Below, in pieces: positions 23,141 to 31,863 of a stretch of 64,000 bases of DNA; within the stretch, counting starts at the first letter, position 1; each line of letters begins with the position of its first letter. Source of the stretch: DASZOC01 sp035550975 (GTDB lineage Bacteria; Actinomycetota; CADDZG01; WHSQ01); assembly GCA_035550975.1 (NCBI GenBank), contig DASZOC010000054.1, forward strand, positions 7,035 through 71,034. Reading direction: 5' to 3'. The position numbers and the translations under genes are program-made. The notes under the pieces are model-generated. The model was given only the letters and a program-made list of their open reading frames with translations. It was not told the origin of the DNA and did not search any database.

Positions 23141-24123
23141 GATGCAAGGTGTGCCGCCAGCACGCACTCGTCGACATCCGCCGCCACAACGCGGCCTTTT
23201 GCAAGGACCACTTCGTCGACCACGTCCGCAACCAGGTCGCGCGTGCGATCAAGGAGTTCGAGATGTTCACCCCCGACGATCGCCTGCTGATCGCGGTCTC
23301 GGGGGGCAAGGATTCGCTCGCGGTGTGGGACGTCCTGATGGACCTCGGTTACGACACCACCGGGTTCTACCTCGATCTCGGCATCGGCGGATATTCGGAG
23401 CGTTCTAAGGCTGCTGCTATCGCGTACGCGGAGGGCCGAGACGCGAAGCTCATCGTCCGTTCGCTGGAGCAGGAGCATGGCTTCACCGTCCCGGAGCTCA
23501 GTCGCCTGACCGGCCGCGTACCGTGCTCGGGGTGCGGGCTCAACAAGCGTTACGAGTTCAACCGGGCGGCGCTCGAAGAAGGCTTCGACGTCCTGGTCAC
23601 GGGCCACAACCTGGACGACGAGGTCGCGACGCTGTTCGGGAACGTCCTGCACTGGAACACCGACATGCTCGCTCGCCAAGCGCCCGTCCTCGAAGAGAGG
23701 CTCCTCGGTGAAGGAGATGCGGCTCGCACCGCGCTCGTCCGCAAGTGCAAGCCGCTCGTACGGCTGGCCGAGCGCGAGACCGCCGCGTACGCGGTCCTTC
23801 GAGGCATCGACTACATCATCGAGGAGTGCCCGATGGTGGAAGGCAACACACAGCATCGCTACAAAGAAGCGATCACGTTGCTCGAAGAGTCCTCGCCCGG
23901 CACGAAGCAGCAGATGTACTTCGGGTTCCTCAAGAAGGCTGCGGATCGCTTCAAGCAGGACGCGCAGGACGTGGACGTCGTGGCGTGCGGCGGCTGCGGC
24001 GCTCCTACGGTCGCGTGGGACGACGGCGATGCCCGGTGCTCGTTCTGCAACACGAAATCACTTGCACAACGCAGGCAACAAGAGGGCGTTCCGGCGCGGA
24101 CTCCCCGGCCCCGGAAGCGATGA
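23137..24123 (+). CDS. ttuA: tRNA 2-thiolation enzyme TtuA (TtcA/TtuA family)
   Basis: A 328-residue PP-loop enzyme that adds sulfur to tRNA, in the Thermus system to T54, using thiocarboxylated TtuB. It has an N-terminal zinc finger (Cys3, Cys6, Cys22), the ATP-binding SGGKDS (55-60), iron-sulfur cysteines at about 130, 133 and 231 (CSGC and EECPMVEG), and a C-terminal zinc finger (CGGC...CSFC). The N-terminal and C-terminal zinc sites distinguish TtuA from TtcA. The ATG overlaps the ttuB stop. Confidence 0.9.
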   Translation: MRCKVCRQHALVDIRRHNAAFCKDHFVDHVRNQVARAIKEFEMFTPDDRLLIAVSGGKDSLAVWDVLMDLGYDTTGFYLDLGIGGYSERSKAAAIAYAEGRDAKLIVRSLEQEHGFTVPELSRLTGRVPCSGCGLNKRYEFNRAALEEGFDVLVTGHNLDDEVATLFGNVLHWNTDMLARQAPVLEERLLGEGDAARTALVRKCKPLVRLAERETAAYAVLRGIDYIIEECPMVEGNTQHRYKEAITLLEESSPGTKQQMYFGFLKKAADRFKQDAQDVDVVACGGCGAPTVAWDDGDARCSFCNTKSLAQRRQQEGVPARTPRPRKR

Positions 24124-24929
24124 CGCCCGAGCGGCCCCTGGAAGCCGGCGACAAGGTCCTGCTGATCGACTCGCGCGACCGCAGGTACCTGATCACACTG
24201 GCGACGGGCAAACAGTGGCACTCCCACGGCGGTGTGCTCGAGCACGACGAGCTGATCGGCGCGCCTGAGGGTGTGTCGTTGAAGACGTCCCGTGGCTCGA
24301 AGGTCGTCGCGTTCCGGCCGACGCTAGCCGACTACGTGTTGAAGATGAAGCGCGGTGCCCAGGTCGTGTATCCGAAGGACATCGGGTTGATCCTCGTCTA
24401 CGCCGACGTCCATCCGCGCGCCCGCGTCCTGGAAGCAGGCACGGGATCCGGTTCGTTGACGCTCGCGCTGAGCCGCGCAGTCGGGCCCGAAGGGCGCGTC
24501 GTGTCCTACGAGCTGCGCGAGGACCACCACGAACGAGCGGCGGAGAACATCTCGTTGTGGTACTCGGGGCCCGAGGGCAAGCCCGACAACCTCGAGCTGC
24601 GCACCGGAGACGTCTTCACCGACATCGGCGACGAGGTCTTCGACCGGATGGTCCTGGACCTGCCCGACCCGTGGAACGCGATCGGCGCGACGACCGCCGC
24701 GTTGCGCCCCGGCGGGATCATCTGCTCTTACCTGCCGACGATCCCCCAGGTCGAGCGCCTCGTCGCCGCGCTTCGCAGCGAACGGTTCGGTCTTGTCAAC
24801 ACGTTCGAAGGGCTCGTTCGCACGTGGAACGTCGACGGCCAGTCCGTCCGCCCCGACCACAGGATGGTCGCCCATACCGGGTTCATCGTCACCGCCCGGC
24901 GCCTCCCGGGGCCGGTTCCCAACCCGTAG
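24120..24929 (+). CDS. trmI: tRNA (adenine-58-N1)-methyltransferase TrmI
   Basis: A 269-residue class I methyltransferase making m1A58 in the T loop of tRNAs. The SAM motif is EAGTGSGSLTLALS, with YELREDHHERAAENI and the catalytic-region LDLPDPWNAI. It overlaps ttuA by 4 bases. TtuA acts on position 54 in the same T loop in thermophiles, so the pairing is coherent. TrmI directly upstream of the proteasomal ATPase gene is the usual actinobacterial order. Confidence 0.95.
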   Translation: MTPERPLEAGDKVLLIDSRDRRYLITLATGKQWHSHGGVLEHDELIGAPEGVSLKTSRGSKVVAFRPTLADYVLKMKRGAQVVYPKDIGLILVYADVHPRARVLEAGTGSGSLTLALSRAVGPEGRVVSYELREDHHERAAENISLWYSGPEGKPDNLELRTGDVFTDIGDEVFDRMVLDLPDPWNAIGATTAALRPGGIICSYLPTIPQVERLVAALRSERFGLVNTFEGLVRTWNVDGQSVRPDHRMVAHTGFIVTARRLPGPVPNP

Positions 24930-24954
24930 CAACCAGCGCGAAAAAACCTCGTTA

Positions 24955-24966
24955 CTACGGGTGTAG
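24955..24966. promoter_or_regulatory. ACTAC-N4-GTAG dyad upstream of arc
   Basis: CTAC-GGGT-GTAG, preceded by A, has the same half-sites and spacing as the dyad before blaI. It lies beside TAGGAG/TAGGCT hexamers that could be the -10 (24964-24975). Confidence 0.35.
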
Positions 24967-24989
24967 GAGTAGGCTTCCGCACCAGGGAG

Positions 24990-26762
24990 GTGGTTGAGGT
25001 CCCCGACAACGAGCTCGAGCGCAGGATCGCGCAGTACGACCGCGAGGTCCAGGAGCTCCAGGGCCAGGTGAAGCTCCTCGAGGAGGAGCTTGCTCTCACT
25101 CGCCGCAAGGCCGAAGCCGCGCCGCAACGGATCCACGAGCTCGAACGCCGTCTCGCGGAGACCGCCGAAGAGGTCGGAGCCACCCGGGAGAACAACGAGA
25201 AGCTGGCATCGACCCTGCGCGAGGCACGCGAGCAGCTGGTCGTCCTCAAAGACGAGCTCGAGAAGCTGAGCAAGCCGCCGGCGACGTATGCGATCTTCCT
25301 CGAGCCACAGGAAGGCGACACCGCCGACGTCTTCGTCAACGGTCGCAAGATGAGGGTCAACGTGTCGCCCGAGATCGACATCGCGGACATCGAGCGCGGG
25401 AAGCAAGTGATCCTCAACGAGGCCATGAACATCATCGAGGTCTCGGATTTCGAGATCCAGGGCGAGGTCGTCACCCTGAAGGAGGTCCTCGAGGACAAGC
25501 GCCGCGCCTTCATCATTGGGCGCACCGACGAAGAGCGTGTCGTGGAGCTTGCCAAACCCCTGCGCGAGAACCTCGGCAGCCTGCGTGCGGGCGACAGCCT
25601 CTTGCTCGAGCCGAAGTCGGGACACGTGCTGGAGAAGCTGCCCCGTCCCGAGGTCGAGGAGCTGATCCTCGAAGAGGTGCCGGACATCTCCTATGAGGAC
25701 ATCGGCGGCCTCGACTCGCAGCTGGAAGAGATCCGTGACGCGGTGGAGCTGCCTTTCCTCCATGCCGACCTATTCAAAGAGCATCACCTCGAGCCGCCGA
25801 AGGGCATCCTGCTCTATGGCCCCCCCGGCTGCGGCAAGACGCTCGTTGCGAAGGCCGTCGCCAACTCGCTGGCGAAGAAGGTCGCAGCGAAGCTCGGCCG
25901 CGACGACCGCAGGTCGTACTTCCTGAACATCAAAGGCCCGGAGTTGCTGAACAAATACGTCGGCGAGACCGAGCGGCAGATCCGGTTGATCTTCCAGCGC
26001 GCGCGGGAGAAGTCGGAAGAAGGCGTGCCGATCATCGTGTTCTTCGACGAGATGGAGTCGCTCTTCCGGACCCGCGGCTCGGGCATCTCGAGCGACATCG
26101 AGTCGACGATCGTCCCGCAGCTGCTCGCGGAGATCGACGGTGTCGAGACGCTGAAGAACGTGATCGTCGTCGGCGCTTCGAACCGCGAGGACCTCATCGA
26201 CCCTGCGATCCTTCGCCCGGGCCGACTCGACGTGAAGATCAAGATCGAGCGTCCGAACGAGACCGCGGCCGCAGACATCTTCCGCAAGTACCTAACGCCC
26301 GACCTGCCGCTGTCCGCGGACGAGGTCGAGAAGCACGGCTCGCCCGAGGGTGCGATCAAGGTCATGATCGACGAGGTCGTCGAGAAGATGTACGCGGCCG
26401 ACGAGGAGAACCAGTTCCTCGAGGTCACCTACGCGAACGGCGACAAAGAGGTGCTCTATTTCAAGGACTTCTCCTCGGGCGCCATGATCGAGAACATCGT
26501 CCGCCGCGCCAAGAAGATCGCGATCAAGCGCGCGATCGCCGGCGAGGCGAAGGGGATCCGGGCGAACGACCTCGTGCTTGCGATCCACCAGGAATACAAG
26601 GAGAACGAGGACCTGCCGAACACGACGAACCCCGACGACTGGGCGAAGATCTCGGGCAAGAAGGGCGAGCGCATCGTCTACATCCGCACGCTCGTGGGCG
26701 ACCGCAGCGACGGTGAGGGATCGCGGCAGGTCGAGCGGGTCTCCACCGGCCAGTACCTGTAA
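24990..26762 (+). CDS. arc: Proteasome-associated AAA+ ATPase (ARC/Mpa)
   Basis: A 590-residue hexameric unfoldase that recruits pupylated proteins and feeds them to the 20S proteasome. It has an N-terminal coiled coil (about 5-95) for Pup binding, OB domains (about 100-245), an AAA+ domain with GPPGCGKT (Walker A), IIVFFDEMES (Walker B) and RPGRLDVKI (arginine finger region), and the C-terminal GQYL that docks into the core. The only in-frame start near the coiled coil is the GTG at 24990, which overlaps the GGGAGG ribosome-binding stretch, so the exact start is doubtful. Confidence 0.96.
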   Translation: MVEVPDNELERRIAQYDREVQELQGQVKLLEEELALTRRKAEAAPQRIHELERRLAETAEEVGATRENNEKLASTLREAREQLVVLKDELEKLSKPPATYAIFLEPQEGDTADVFVNGRKMRVNVSPEIDIADIERGKQVILNEAMNIIEVSDFEIQGEVVTLKEVLEDKRRAFIIGRTDEERVVELAKPLRENLGSLRAGDSLLLEPKSGHVLEKLPRPEVEELILEEVPDISYEDIGGLDSQLEEIRDAVELPFLHADLFKEHHLEPPKGILLYGPPGCGKTLVAKAVANSLAKKVAAKLGRDDRRSYFLNIKGPELLNKYVGETERQIRLIFQRAREKSEEGVPIIVFFDEMESLFRTRGSGISSDIESTIVPQLLAEIDGVETLKNVIVVGASNREDLIDPAILRPGRLDVKIKIERPNETAAADIFRKYLTPDLPLSADEVEKHGSPEGAIKVMIDEVVEKMYAADEENQFLEVTYANGDKEVLYFKDFSSGAMIENIVRRAKKIAIKRAIAGEAKGIRANDLVLAIHQEYKENEDLPNTTNPDDWAKISGKKGERIVYIRTLVGDRSDGEGSRQVERVSTGQYL

Positions 26763-26792
26763 CGACCGGGGGCGGTAGCGGGGTCTTCGTCG

Positions 26793-26798
26793 TACCCT
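26793..26798 (+). promoter_or_regulatory. Putative -10 element of dop, leaderless type
   Basis: TACCCT ends 7 bases before the dop ATG. Confidence 0.45.
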
Positions 26799-26805
26799 CG
26801 CAGGG

Positions 26806-28290
26806 ATGGCACTACCGAAGATCTGTGGGATCGAGACCGAATACGGGATCTCCGTGCGAGACGCAACGGAGTTCAACCCGATCCTCACGTCGTCGCTGCT
26901 GATCAACGCGTACGCGCAACCTGCGTTCAAGCGCGTGAAGTGGGACTACGACGAAGAGAGCCCGCTACGCGACGCCCGCGGCTTCGATCGTGTTCCTGCC
27001 GAGATAGCGGTCGAGGACGATTCGGGGCTGGTCAACGTCATCCTGCCGAACGGCGCCCGCTACTACGTCGACCACGCGCACCCGGAATATTCGAGCCCGG
27101 AGTGCTCTAACCCACGCGATGGTGTGGTCTGGGACAAGGCCGGCGAGCGGATCCTGGAGGACTCGATCGCCGCTGCTCATGCCGCGGTGCCCGATGGCGA
27201 GAAGGTCTTCATCTACAAGAACAACTCCGACGGCAAGGGCAACAGCTACGGCACGCACGAGAACTACCTGCTGGATAGGAAGGTCCCGTTCGCTGACATC
27301 GTCAAGCACCTGACGCCGTTCTTGGTGACCCGCCAGGTCTACACCGGCGCCGGCAAGGTGGGGGCCGAGAACACGGCAGAGGCGGTCGACTACCAGATCT
27401 CGCAGCGAGCGGACTTCTTCGAGGTCGAGGTCGGGCTCGAGACCACTTTCAAGAGGCCGATCATCAACACCCGCGACGAACCGCACGCAGATCCCGAGAA
27501 GTACCGGCGCCTCCACGTGATCGTCGGCGATGCCAACATGTGCGAGATCCCGACCTACCTGAAGCTCGGCGCGACGTCACTCGTCCTCAAGATGATCGAA
27601 GACGACTTCATCACGGACGATCTGTCGTTGCGCGAGCCGGTCCGCGCGATGCGATCGGTGTCGCACGACGTCTCGTGTCGTAAGCCGTTGGAGATGGGCG
27701 ACGGCCGCTCCGTCAGCGCGATCGAGCTCCAGTGGGAGTACCTGCGGCTGGCGAAGAAGTACGTCCAGGACTACGAGGACAACGACGCCGTGACCGCCGA
27801 CGTGCTCGAACGGTGGGAGCGCGTGCTGGACCGGCTGGACGACGACCCGATGTCGCTGGAACGTGAGCTGGACTGGGTCGCGAAGCTGTCGGTCCTCGAG
27901 GCCTACCGCGAGCGGGACTCGCTCGGCTGGGACCACCCCAAGCTGCGCCTCATCGACCTCCAGTACCACGACGTACAACGGTCGAAGGGCCTGTACTGGA
28001 AGCTGGTGTCGTCCGGCAAGATCGAGACGATCGTGACCGAAGAAGAGGTCGCGCACGCGGTCGACCATCCGCCGACCGACACACGGGCGTACTTCCGGGG
28101 CGAGTGCTTGCGCAGGTTCTCACCGGTCATAGTGGCCGCGTCTTGGGACGCGCTGATCTTCGACACCGGCGACGAACCACTTCGGAAGGTCCCGACGATG
28201 GAGCCGATGAAAGGCACGAAGGAGCACGTGCAGGCACTCCTCGATGCGAGCCCCGACGCCTCCACGCTGCTCGCGAACCTGTCGCGGTGA
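26806..28290 (+). CDS. dop: Pup deamidase/depupylase Dop
   Basis: A 494-residue glutamine-synthetase-fold enzyme that deamidates the C-terminal Gln of Pup to Glu and removes Pup from substrates. It begins with the family mark KICGIETEYGISVRD, and has DHAHPEYSSPECSNP, KNNSDGKGNSYGTHENYL and INTRDEPHADPEKYRRLHVI, the ATP- and metal-binding blocks. It is distinguished from PafA by length and by the IETEYG start. The stop overlaps the next gene by 4 bases; that gene is not pup. Confidence 0.96.
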   Translation: MALPKICGIETEYGISVRDATEFNPILTSSLLINAYAQPAFKRVKWDYDEESPLRDARGFDRVPAEIAVEDDSGLVNVILPNGARYYVDHAHPEYSSPECSNPRDGVVWDKAGERILEDSIAAAHAAVPDGEKVFIYKNNSDGKGNSYGTHENYLLDRKVPFADIVKHLTPFLVTRQVYTGAGKVGAENTAEAVDYQISQRADFFEVEVGLETTFKRPIINTRDEPHADPEKYRRLHVIVGDANMCEIPTYLKLGATSLVLKMIEDDFITDDLSLREPVRAMRSVSHDVSCRKPLEMGDGRSVSAIELQWEYLRLAKKYVQDYEDNDAVTADVLERWERVLDRLDDDPMSLERELDWVAKLSVLEAYRERDSLGWDHPKLRLIDLQYHDVQRSKGLYWKLVSSGKIETIVTEEEVAHAVDHPPTDTRAYFRGECLRRFSPVIVAASWDALIFDTGDEPLRKVPTMEPMKGTKEHVQALLDASPDASTLLANLSR

Positions 28291-30257
28291 GCCTCCACCC
28301 GCGCGCCGGCGCGATCGCCCCGAAGCGACCCGTCGGGCATCGTGACCCCGTGAGGCCGGCGGTCGCCGTAGCGATGGCGCTGACGCTGATCCTGGCTGTC
28401 GCGGCACCGGCGATCTCGTCACCCGTGTGTCCCGACGAGCCGCGCACGGCGTGTGGGGGCCGCGTGTTCCCCGAGGCCGAGCGCACCGCGAGCTTCCTCC
28501 AGCACGACAACGGCGAGTACCTAGCCGGCCTGAAGGCGCTGGAGCGCGACTACCCGCGTTTCATCCGCGTTCGCACGTTGTCGGAGTTCCTCGGGCACGA
28601 CGCGCTGTCGGCAGGGGGCCGCGACCTGATCCTGATAGAGATCACGGACTTCAACGTGCCGGCGAGTGAGAAGGTCACCGGCGCCGCGTCGATCGGCGTG
28701 CACGGCAACGAACGGGCCGGTGTGGAAGGTGCGGCCCGCTATATCGAGGATGTCGTCAGGTGGGCTGCGGAAGAACCCGATCACAAGCTTCGGAACGGCA
28801 CGACCAAAGACTCGATAGCGATCGGCGCCCGCGATGCCCTCGGGAAGGTCCATCTGTATCTGTGTGCCGTCAACCCGGACGGGTGGGCGCGGGGCGACGC
28901 TCAGAACGGCGGGGTGTTCATGCGTGGCAACGCGAACGGGATCGACCTCAACAGGCAGTTCCCGACGAAGGGATGGACCAACGTGAATCGAGCGTTGGCT
29001 CTGACCGAGCCCGAGGCCGACGTGTGGGACGAAGCGGTCAGGAAGATCGATCCGGTGATCAGCGTCGACCTGCACGGGGAGCTGACTTCGGCCAACGACG
29101 CGTTCGCCGACATCATGCTTCCTGCCGGTCAATGGAACCCGGCCGAGCAGATCCGTCACGAATCCTTCGCGCGCCACATGAAGACCAACATCGCCCGGTG
29201 GTTCGAGAAACAGGGGGTCGAAGCGCACGAAGCGACCGGAGTCTCGGGGATGAGGCCGGCGGAGTACGCGACCGGCTTCGACGTGGTCGGCTACGACGAT
29301 TCCGGGTTCATGGGGGACTGGTTCACCGAGCAGATCGGCACCGTGGACCTCGACGTAGAACACTTCTTCTCCCACTACGTCCCGAACACGACGTGGATAC
29401 CCGCGTTGGAGGACGCGCATATCGCTGCCGTTCGGGGCGAGCTCGAGACGATGATCGTCGACGCACCTCGGCTCGGACGTGTGAATCCGATCCTTAGGCT
29501 CGGTCGCGTCGGCTATATGCACGATCCGCGCGTCGTGCGGTCTAGCGACGGGTACGGTGGACCGCAGCCGCCCGAGAACGTCGACCCGCGCCCGTACCAC
29601 TCGACCCGGATGACCTACTTCGCCGACCTCGGGAGGCGGACGACGCGGCCCGTCCGCAAGTTGTGGAGCAACCAGGTGACTCGCCGGGCTCTGCGAGGAC
29701 TCGACACCTTCGTCATCGCCGACCACCCGTTCCCGCGCACGCGGTCCGGCGACAAGCCGGTCGCGGCCCGCATAGCTCGTTCGCTGAGGTCGTTCGTCAA
29801 GCGGGGGGGCAACCTCGTGCTCACGGACCGGGCGATGCGGTTGCTCGGTCGCCTGCGCGTGGTCCCGAAAAAGACGGTGTCGCGCCAGCTCTACAACGCC
29901 GGACACCTCGACATCACCGACTTCTCAGATCGCTACACCCGCGGCCTCAACGAGACCGCCAGCCAGACGTACTACGAGGTTCCGCTCGGATTCAACCCGA
30001 ACGAAGACGGCTCGCCGCACTGGTCCGTCGCGCGGCGGGCGTGGGAGAAGGCCGGCGGCGTGTCGGTCGCATACGTAGAGGACGAGGATCGCATCGGCCT
30101 CGGCCGCATCAAGGTCGGGCGCGGCACGATCGGCATCATCGGCGCCCTGCTGCCGGTCGCGACGGAGAAGCTCGACCATCTCTACGGCTTGGCCGACTAC
30201 GCGGTGACGGCGGCCGGTGGGCGGATACTGCACAACATGATCTCCTCGGGGCGCTAG
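28287..30257 (+). CDS. Secreted M14-family zinc carboxypeptidase-like protein
   Basis: A 656-residue protein with a basic N-terminus and a hydrophobic segment (AVAVAMALTLILAVAAPAIS) that fits a signal peptide. The M14 zinc motif HxxE is in GVHGNERAGVEG, and the distal His is in VDLHGEL; NPDGWARGD and RGNANGIDLNRQFP are typical substrate-site blocks. A C-terminal region of about 300 residues, partly glutamine-amidotransferase-like, follows. I use the GTG at 28287 overlapping the dop stop (GTGA); GTG 28350 or ATG 28374 would also keep the signal peptide. An exported peptidase is unexpected in this cytosolic operon. Confidence 0.85.
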   Translation: MSLHPRAGAIAPKRPVGHRDPVRPAVAVAMALTLILAVAAPAISSPVCPDEPRTACGGRVFPEAERTASFLQHDNGEYLAGLKALERDYPRFIRVRTLSEFLGHDALSAGGRDLILIEITDFNVPASEKVTGAASIGVHGNERAGVEGAARYIEDVVRWAAEEPDHKLRNGTTKDSIAIGARDALGKVHLYLCAVNPDGWARGDAQNGGVFMRGNANGIDLNRQFPTKGWTNVNRALALTEPEADVWDEAVRKIDPVISVDLHGELTSANDAFADIMLPAGQWNPAEQIRHESFARHMKTNIARWFEKQGVEAHEATGVSGMRPAEYATGFDVVGYDDSGFMGDWFTEQIGTVDLDVEHFFSHYVPNTTWIPALEDAHIAAVRGELETMIVDAPRLGRVNPILRLGRVGYMHDPRVVRSSDGYGGPQPPENVDPRPYHSTRMTYFADLGRRTTRPVRKLWSNQVTRRALRGLDTFVIADHPFPRTRSGDKPVAARIARSLRSFVKRGGNLVLTDRAMRLLGRLRVVPKKTVSRQLYNAGHLDITDFSDRYTRGLNETASQTYYEVPLGFNPNEDGSPHWSVARRAWEKAGGVSVAYVEDEDRIGLGRIKVGRGTIGIIGALLPVATEKLDHLYGLADYAVTAAGGRILHNMISSGR

Positions 30258-30282
30258 GCGCCTGCCGCTCCCGGCGAGCGAT

Positions 30283-30288
30283 TATCGT
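30283..30288 (+). promoter_or_regulatory. Putative -10 element of prcB, leaderless type
   Basis: TATCGT ends 7 bases before the prcB ATG. Confidence 0.4.
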
Positions 30289-30295
30289 GACGCCC

Positions 30296-31153
30296 ATGGA
30301 ACCGCCATTCGCCGATCACCTGCGCATACCCGTGCACGGGCCCGGGGCGTCTTTCTCCGAGCTCTTGAAGAACCACGACCCCGACCTCCTGCCGGGGCGG
30401 AACGTAGAGGGACAGGTTCACGCGCCGGAGGGGACGACCGTCCTCGCGTTGCGTTTCGCCGACGGCGTCATCATGGCGGGGGACCGCCGCGCAACCGAAG
30501 GGTTCCAGATCGCCCACCGGTCGATCGAGAAGGTCTTCGAGGCGGACGACATGTCGGCGGTGGGGATCGCGGGGGCCGCAGGGCCCGCGGTCGAGATGGT
30601 GCGCCTGTTCCAGACCGAGCTCGAGCACTACGAGAAGGTCGAGGGGGAGCGGCTTAGCCTCGAGGGCAAGGCGAACAAGCTTTCGCAGATGATCCGCGCC
30701 AACCTGCCTGCGGCGATGCAAGGTCTCGCGGTCGTGCCGGTGTTCGCCGGCTTCGACGAAGGTCGCGGTGAGGGGCGGATCTTCAAATACGACATCACTG
30801 GGGGCCGTTACGAGGAGGACGATTACCACGCGACGGGCTCGGGCGGCAAGGACGCGCGGTCGTCGCTCAAGAAACGGTTCCGTGCGGACCTGTCGCGCGA
30901 CGAGGCCGTCAAGGTCGCGATCGAGGCCTTGTTCGACGCGGCCGACGAGGACGTCGGCACGGGAGGCCCGGACCTCATGCGCGGGATCTTCCCAACCGTC
31001 GTCGCTCTCACGGAATCGGGAACCGTAGAGATCGCGGAGGACGAGATCCGCAGGCTCTTCGAGGAGCTCATCTCCGAGCGGCGCGATCGGATGTTGCAGC
31101 CGGAGACCCACACCGTCGGCGTACGCCGCCCCCACGAGGAGGGCGAGGTCTGA
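30296..31153 (+). CDS. prcB: 20S proteasome beta subunit
   Basis: A 285-residue catalytic subunit. A propeptide of 46 residues precedes the nucleophile Thr47 in APEGTTVLALRF, exposed by autocleavage between Gly46 and Thr47. Other active-site parts are GDRRATEG (Asp/Arg and Lys region) and GSGGKDARSSL. It forms the inner rings of the core particle. The ATG at 30296 is preceded by TATCGT at 7 bases. It shares one base with prcA. Confidence 0.97.
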   Translation: MEPPFADHLRIPVHGPGASFSELLKNHDPDLLPGRNVEGQVHAPEGTTVLALRFADGVIMAGDRRATEGFQIAHRSIEKVFEADDMSAVGIAGAAGPAVEMVRLFQTELEHYEKVEGERLSLEGKANKLSQMIRANLPAAMQGLAVVPVFAGFDEGRGEGRIFKYDITGGRYEEDDYHATGSGGKDARSSLKKRFRADLSRDEAVKVAIEALFDAADEDVGTGGPDLMRGIFPTVVALTESGTVEIAEDEIRRLFEELISERRDRMLQPETHTVGVRRPHEEGEV

Positions 31154-31833
31154 TGGCCATGCCGTATTACGTCTCGCCCGAGCAGATGATGAAGGACAAG
31201 GCGGATTACGCGCGCAAAGGGATTGCCCGCGGCAAGTCCGTGATCGTCTTCGAGTACTCCGACGGGATCGTCTTCATCGCCGAGAACCCGTCCGCGACGT
31301 TGCACAAGATCTCGGAGATCTACGACCGCATCGCGTTCGCCGGCGTGGGCAAGTTCAACGAGTTCGAGCAACTGCGTATCGGCGGCATCCGGCTCGTGGA
31401 CATGAAGGGGTATTCGTACTCGCGCGAGGACGTGACGGCGAAGGGCCTGGCGAACGCCTATTCGCAGACGCTGGGCAACATCTTCACCGGCGAGCTGAAA
31501 CCGTACGAATGCGAGGTGCTGGTCGCGGCGGTCGGCGAGACCCCGGAGACGAACGAGCTGTTCCACATCCTGTTCGACGGATCGGTCACCGACCGTACCG
31601 GCTGGGTCGCGATGGGCGGGCAATCCGACGCGCTCGGGACGCATCTCAAGGAGAAGTATCCCGCGAAGACCCCCGACCTGAAAGCTGCAGTCAAGCTCGC
31701 CCTCGACGCGTTGAAGTCGGTCGAGGGCAAAGACGTCCCGCCCGGCGCGCTCGAGGTCGCGGTGCTCGACCGCACGCGCAACCGCAGGAAGTTCCGCCGC
31801 TTGAGCGAAAGCGAGCTCGCGAAGCTCCTCTAG
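31153..31833 (+). CDS. prcA: 20S proteasome alpha subunit
   Basis: A 226-residue non-catalytic subunit forming the outer rings and gate. The N-terminus MAMPYYVSPEQMMKDKADYARKG is the alpha-type helix H0 and gate region. The fold continues with RGKSVIVFEYSDGIVFIAEN and YDRIAFAGVGKFNEFEQLR. The N-terminal Thr nucleophile is lacking, as expected. It overlaps prcB, so the two subunits are made in equal ratio. Confidence 0.97.
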   Translation: MAMPYYVSPEQMMKDKADYARKGIARGKSVIVFEYSDGIVFIAENPSATLHKISEIYDRIAFAGVGKFNEFEQLRIGGIRLVDMKGYSYSREDVTAKGLANAYSQTLGNIFTGELKPYECEVLVAAVGETPETNELFHILFDGSVTDRTGWVAMGGQSDALGTHLKEKYPAKTPDLKAAVKLALDALKSVEGKDVPPGALEVAVLDRTRNRRKFRRLSESELAKLL

Positions 31834-31851
31834 CTACGCCGGCCTCAGGCA

Positions 31852-31857
31852 TATCCT
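31852..31857 (+). promoter_or_regulatory. Putative -10 element of pafA, leaderless type
   Basis: TATCCT ends 6 bases before the pafA ATG. Confidence 0.45.
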
Positions 31858-31863
31858 GACGCG

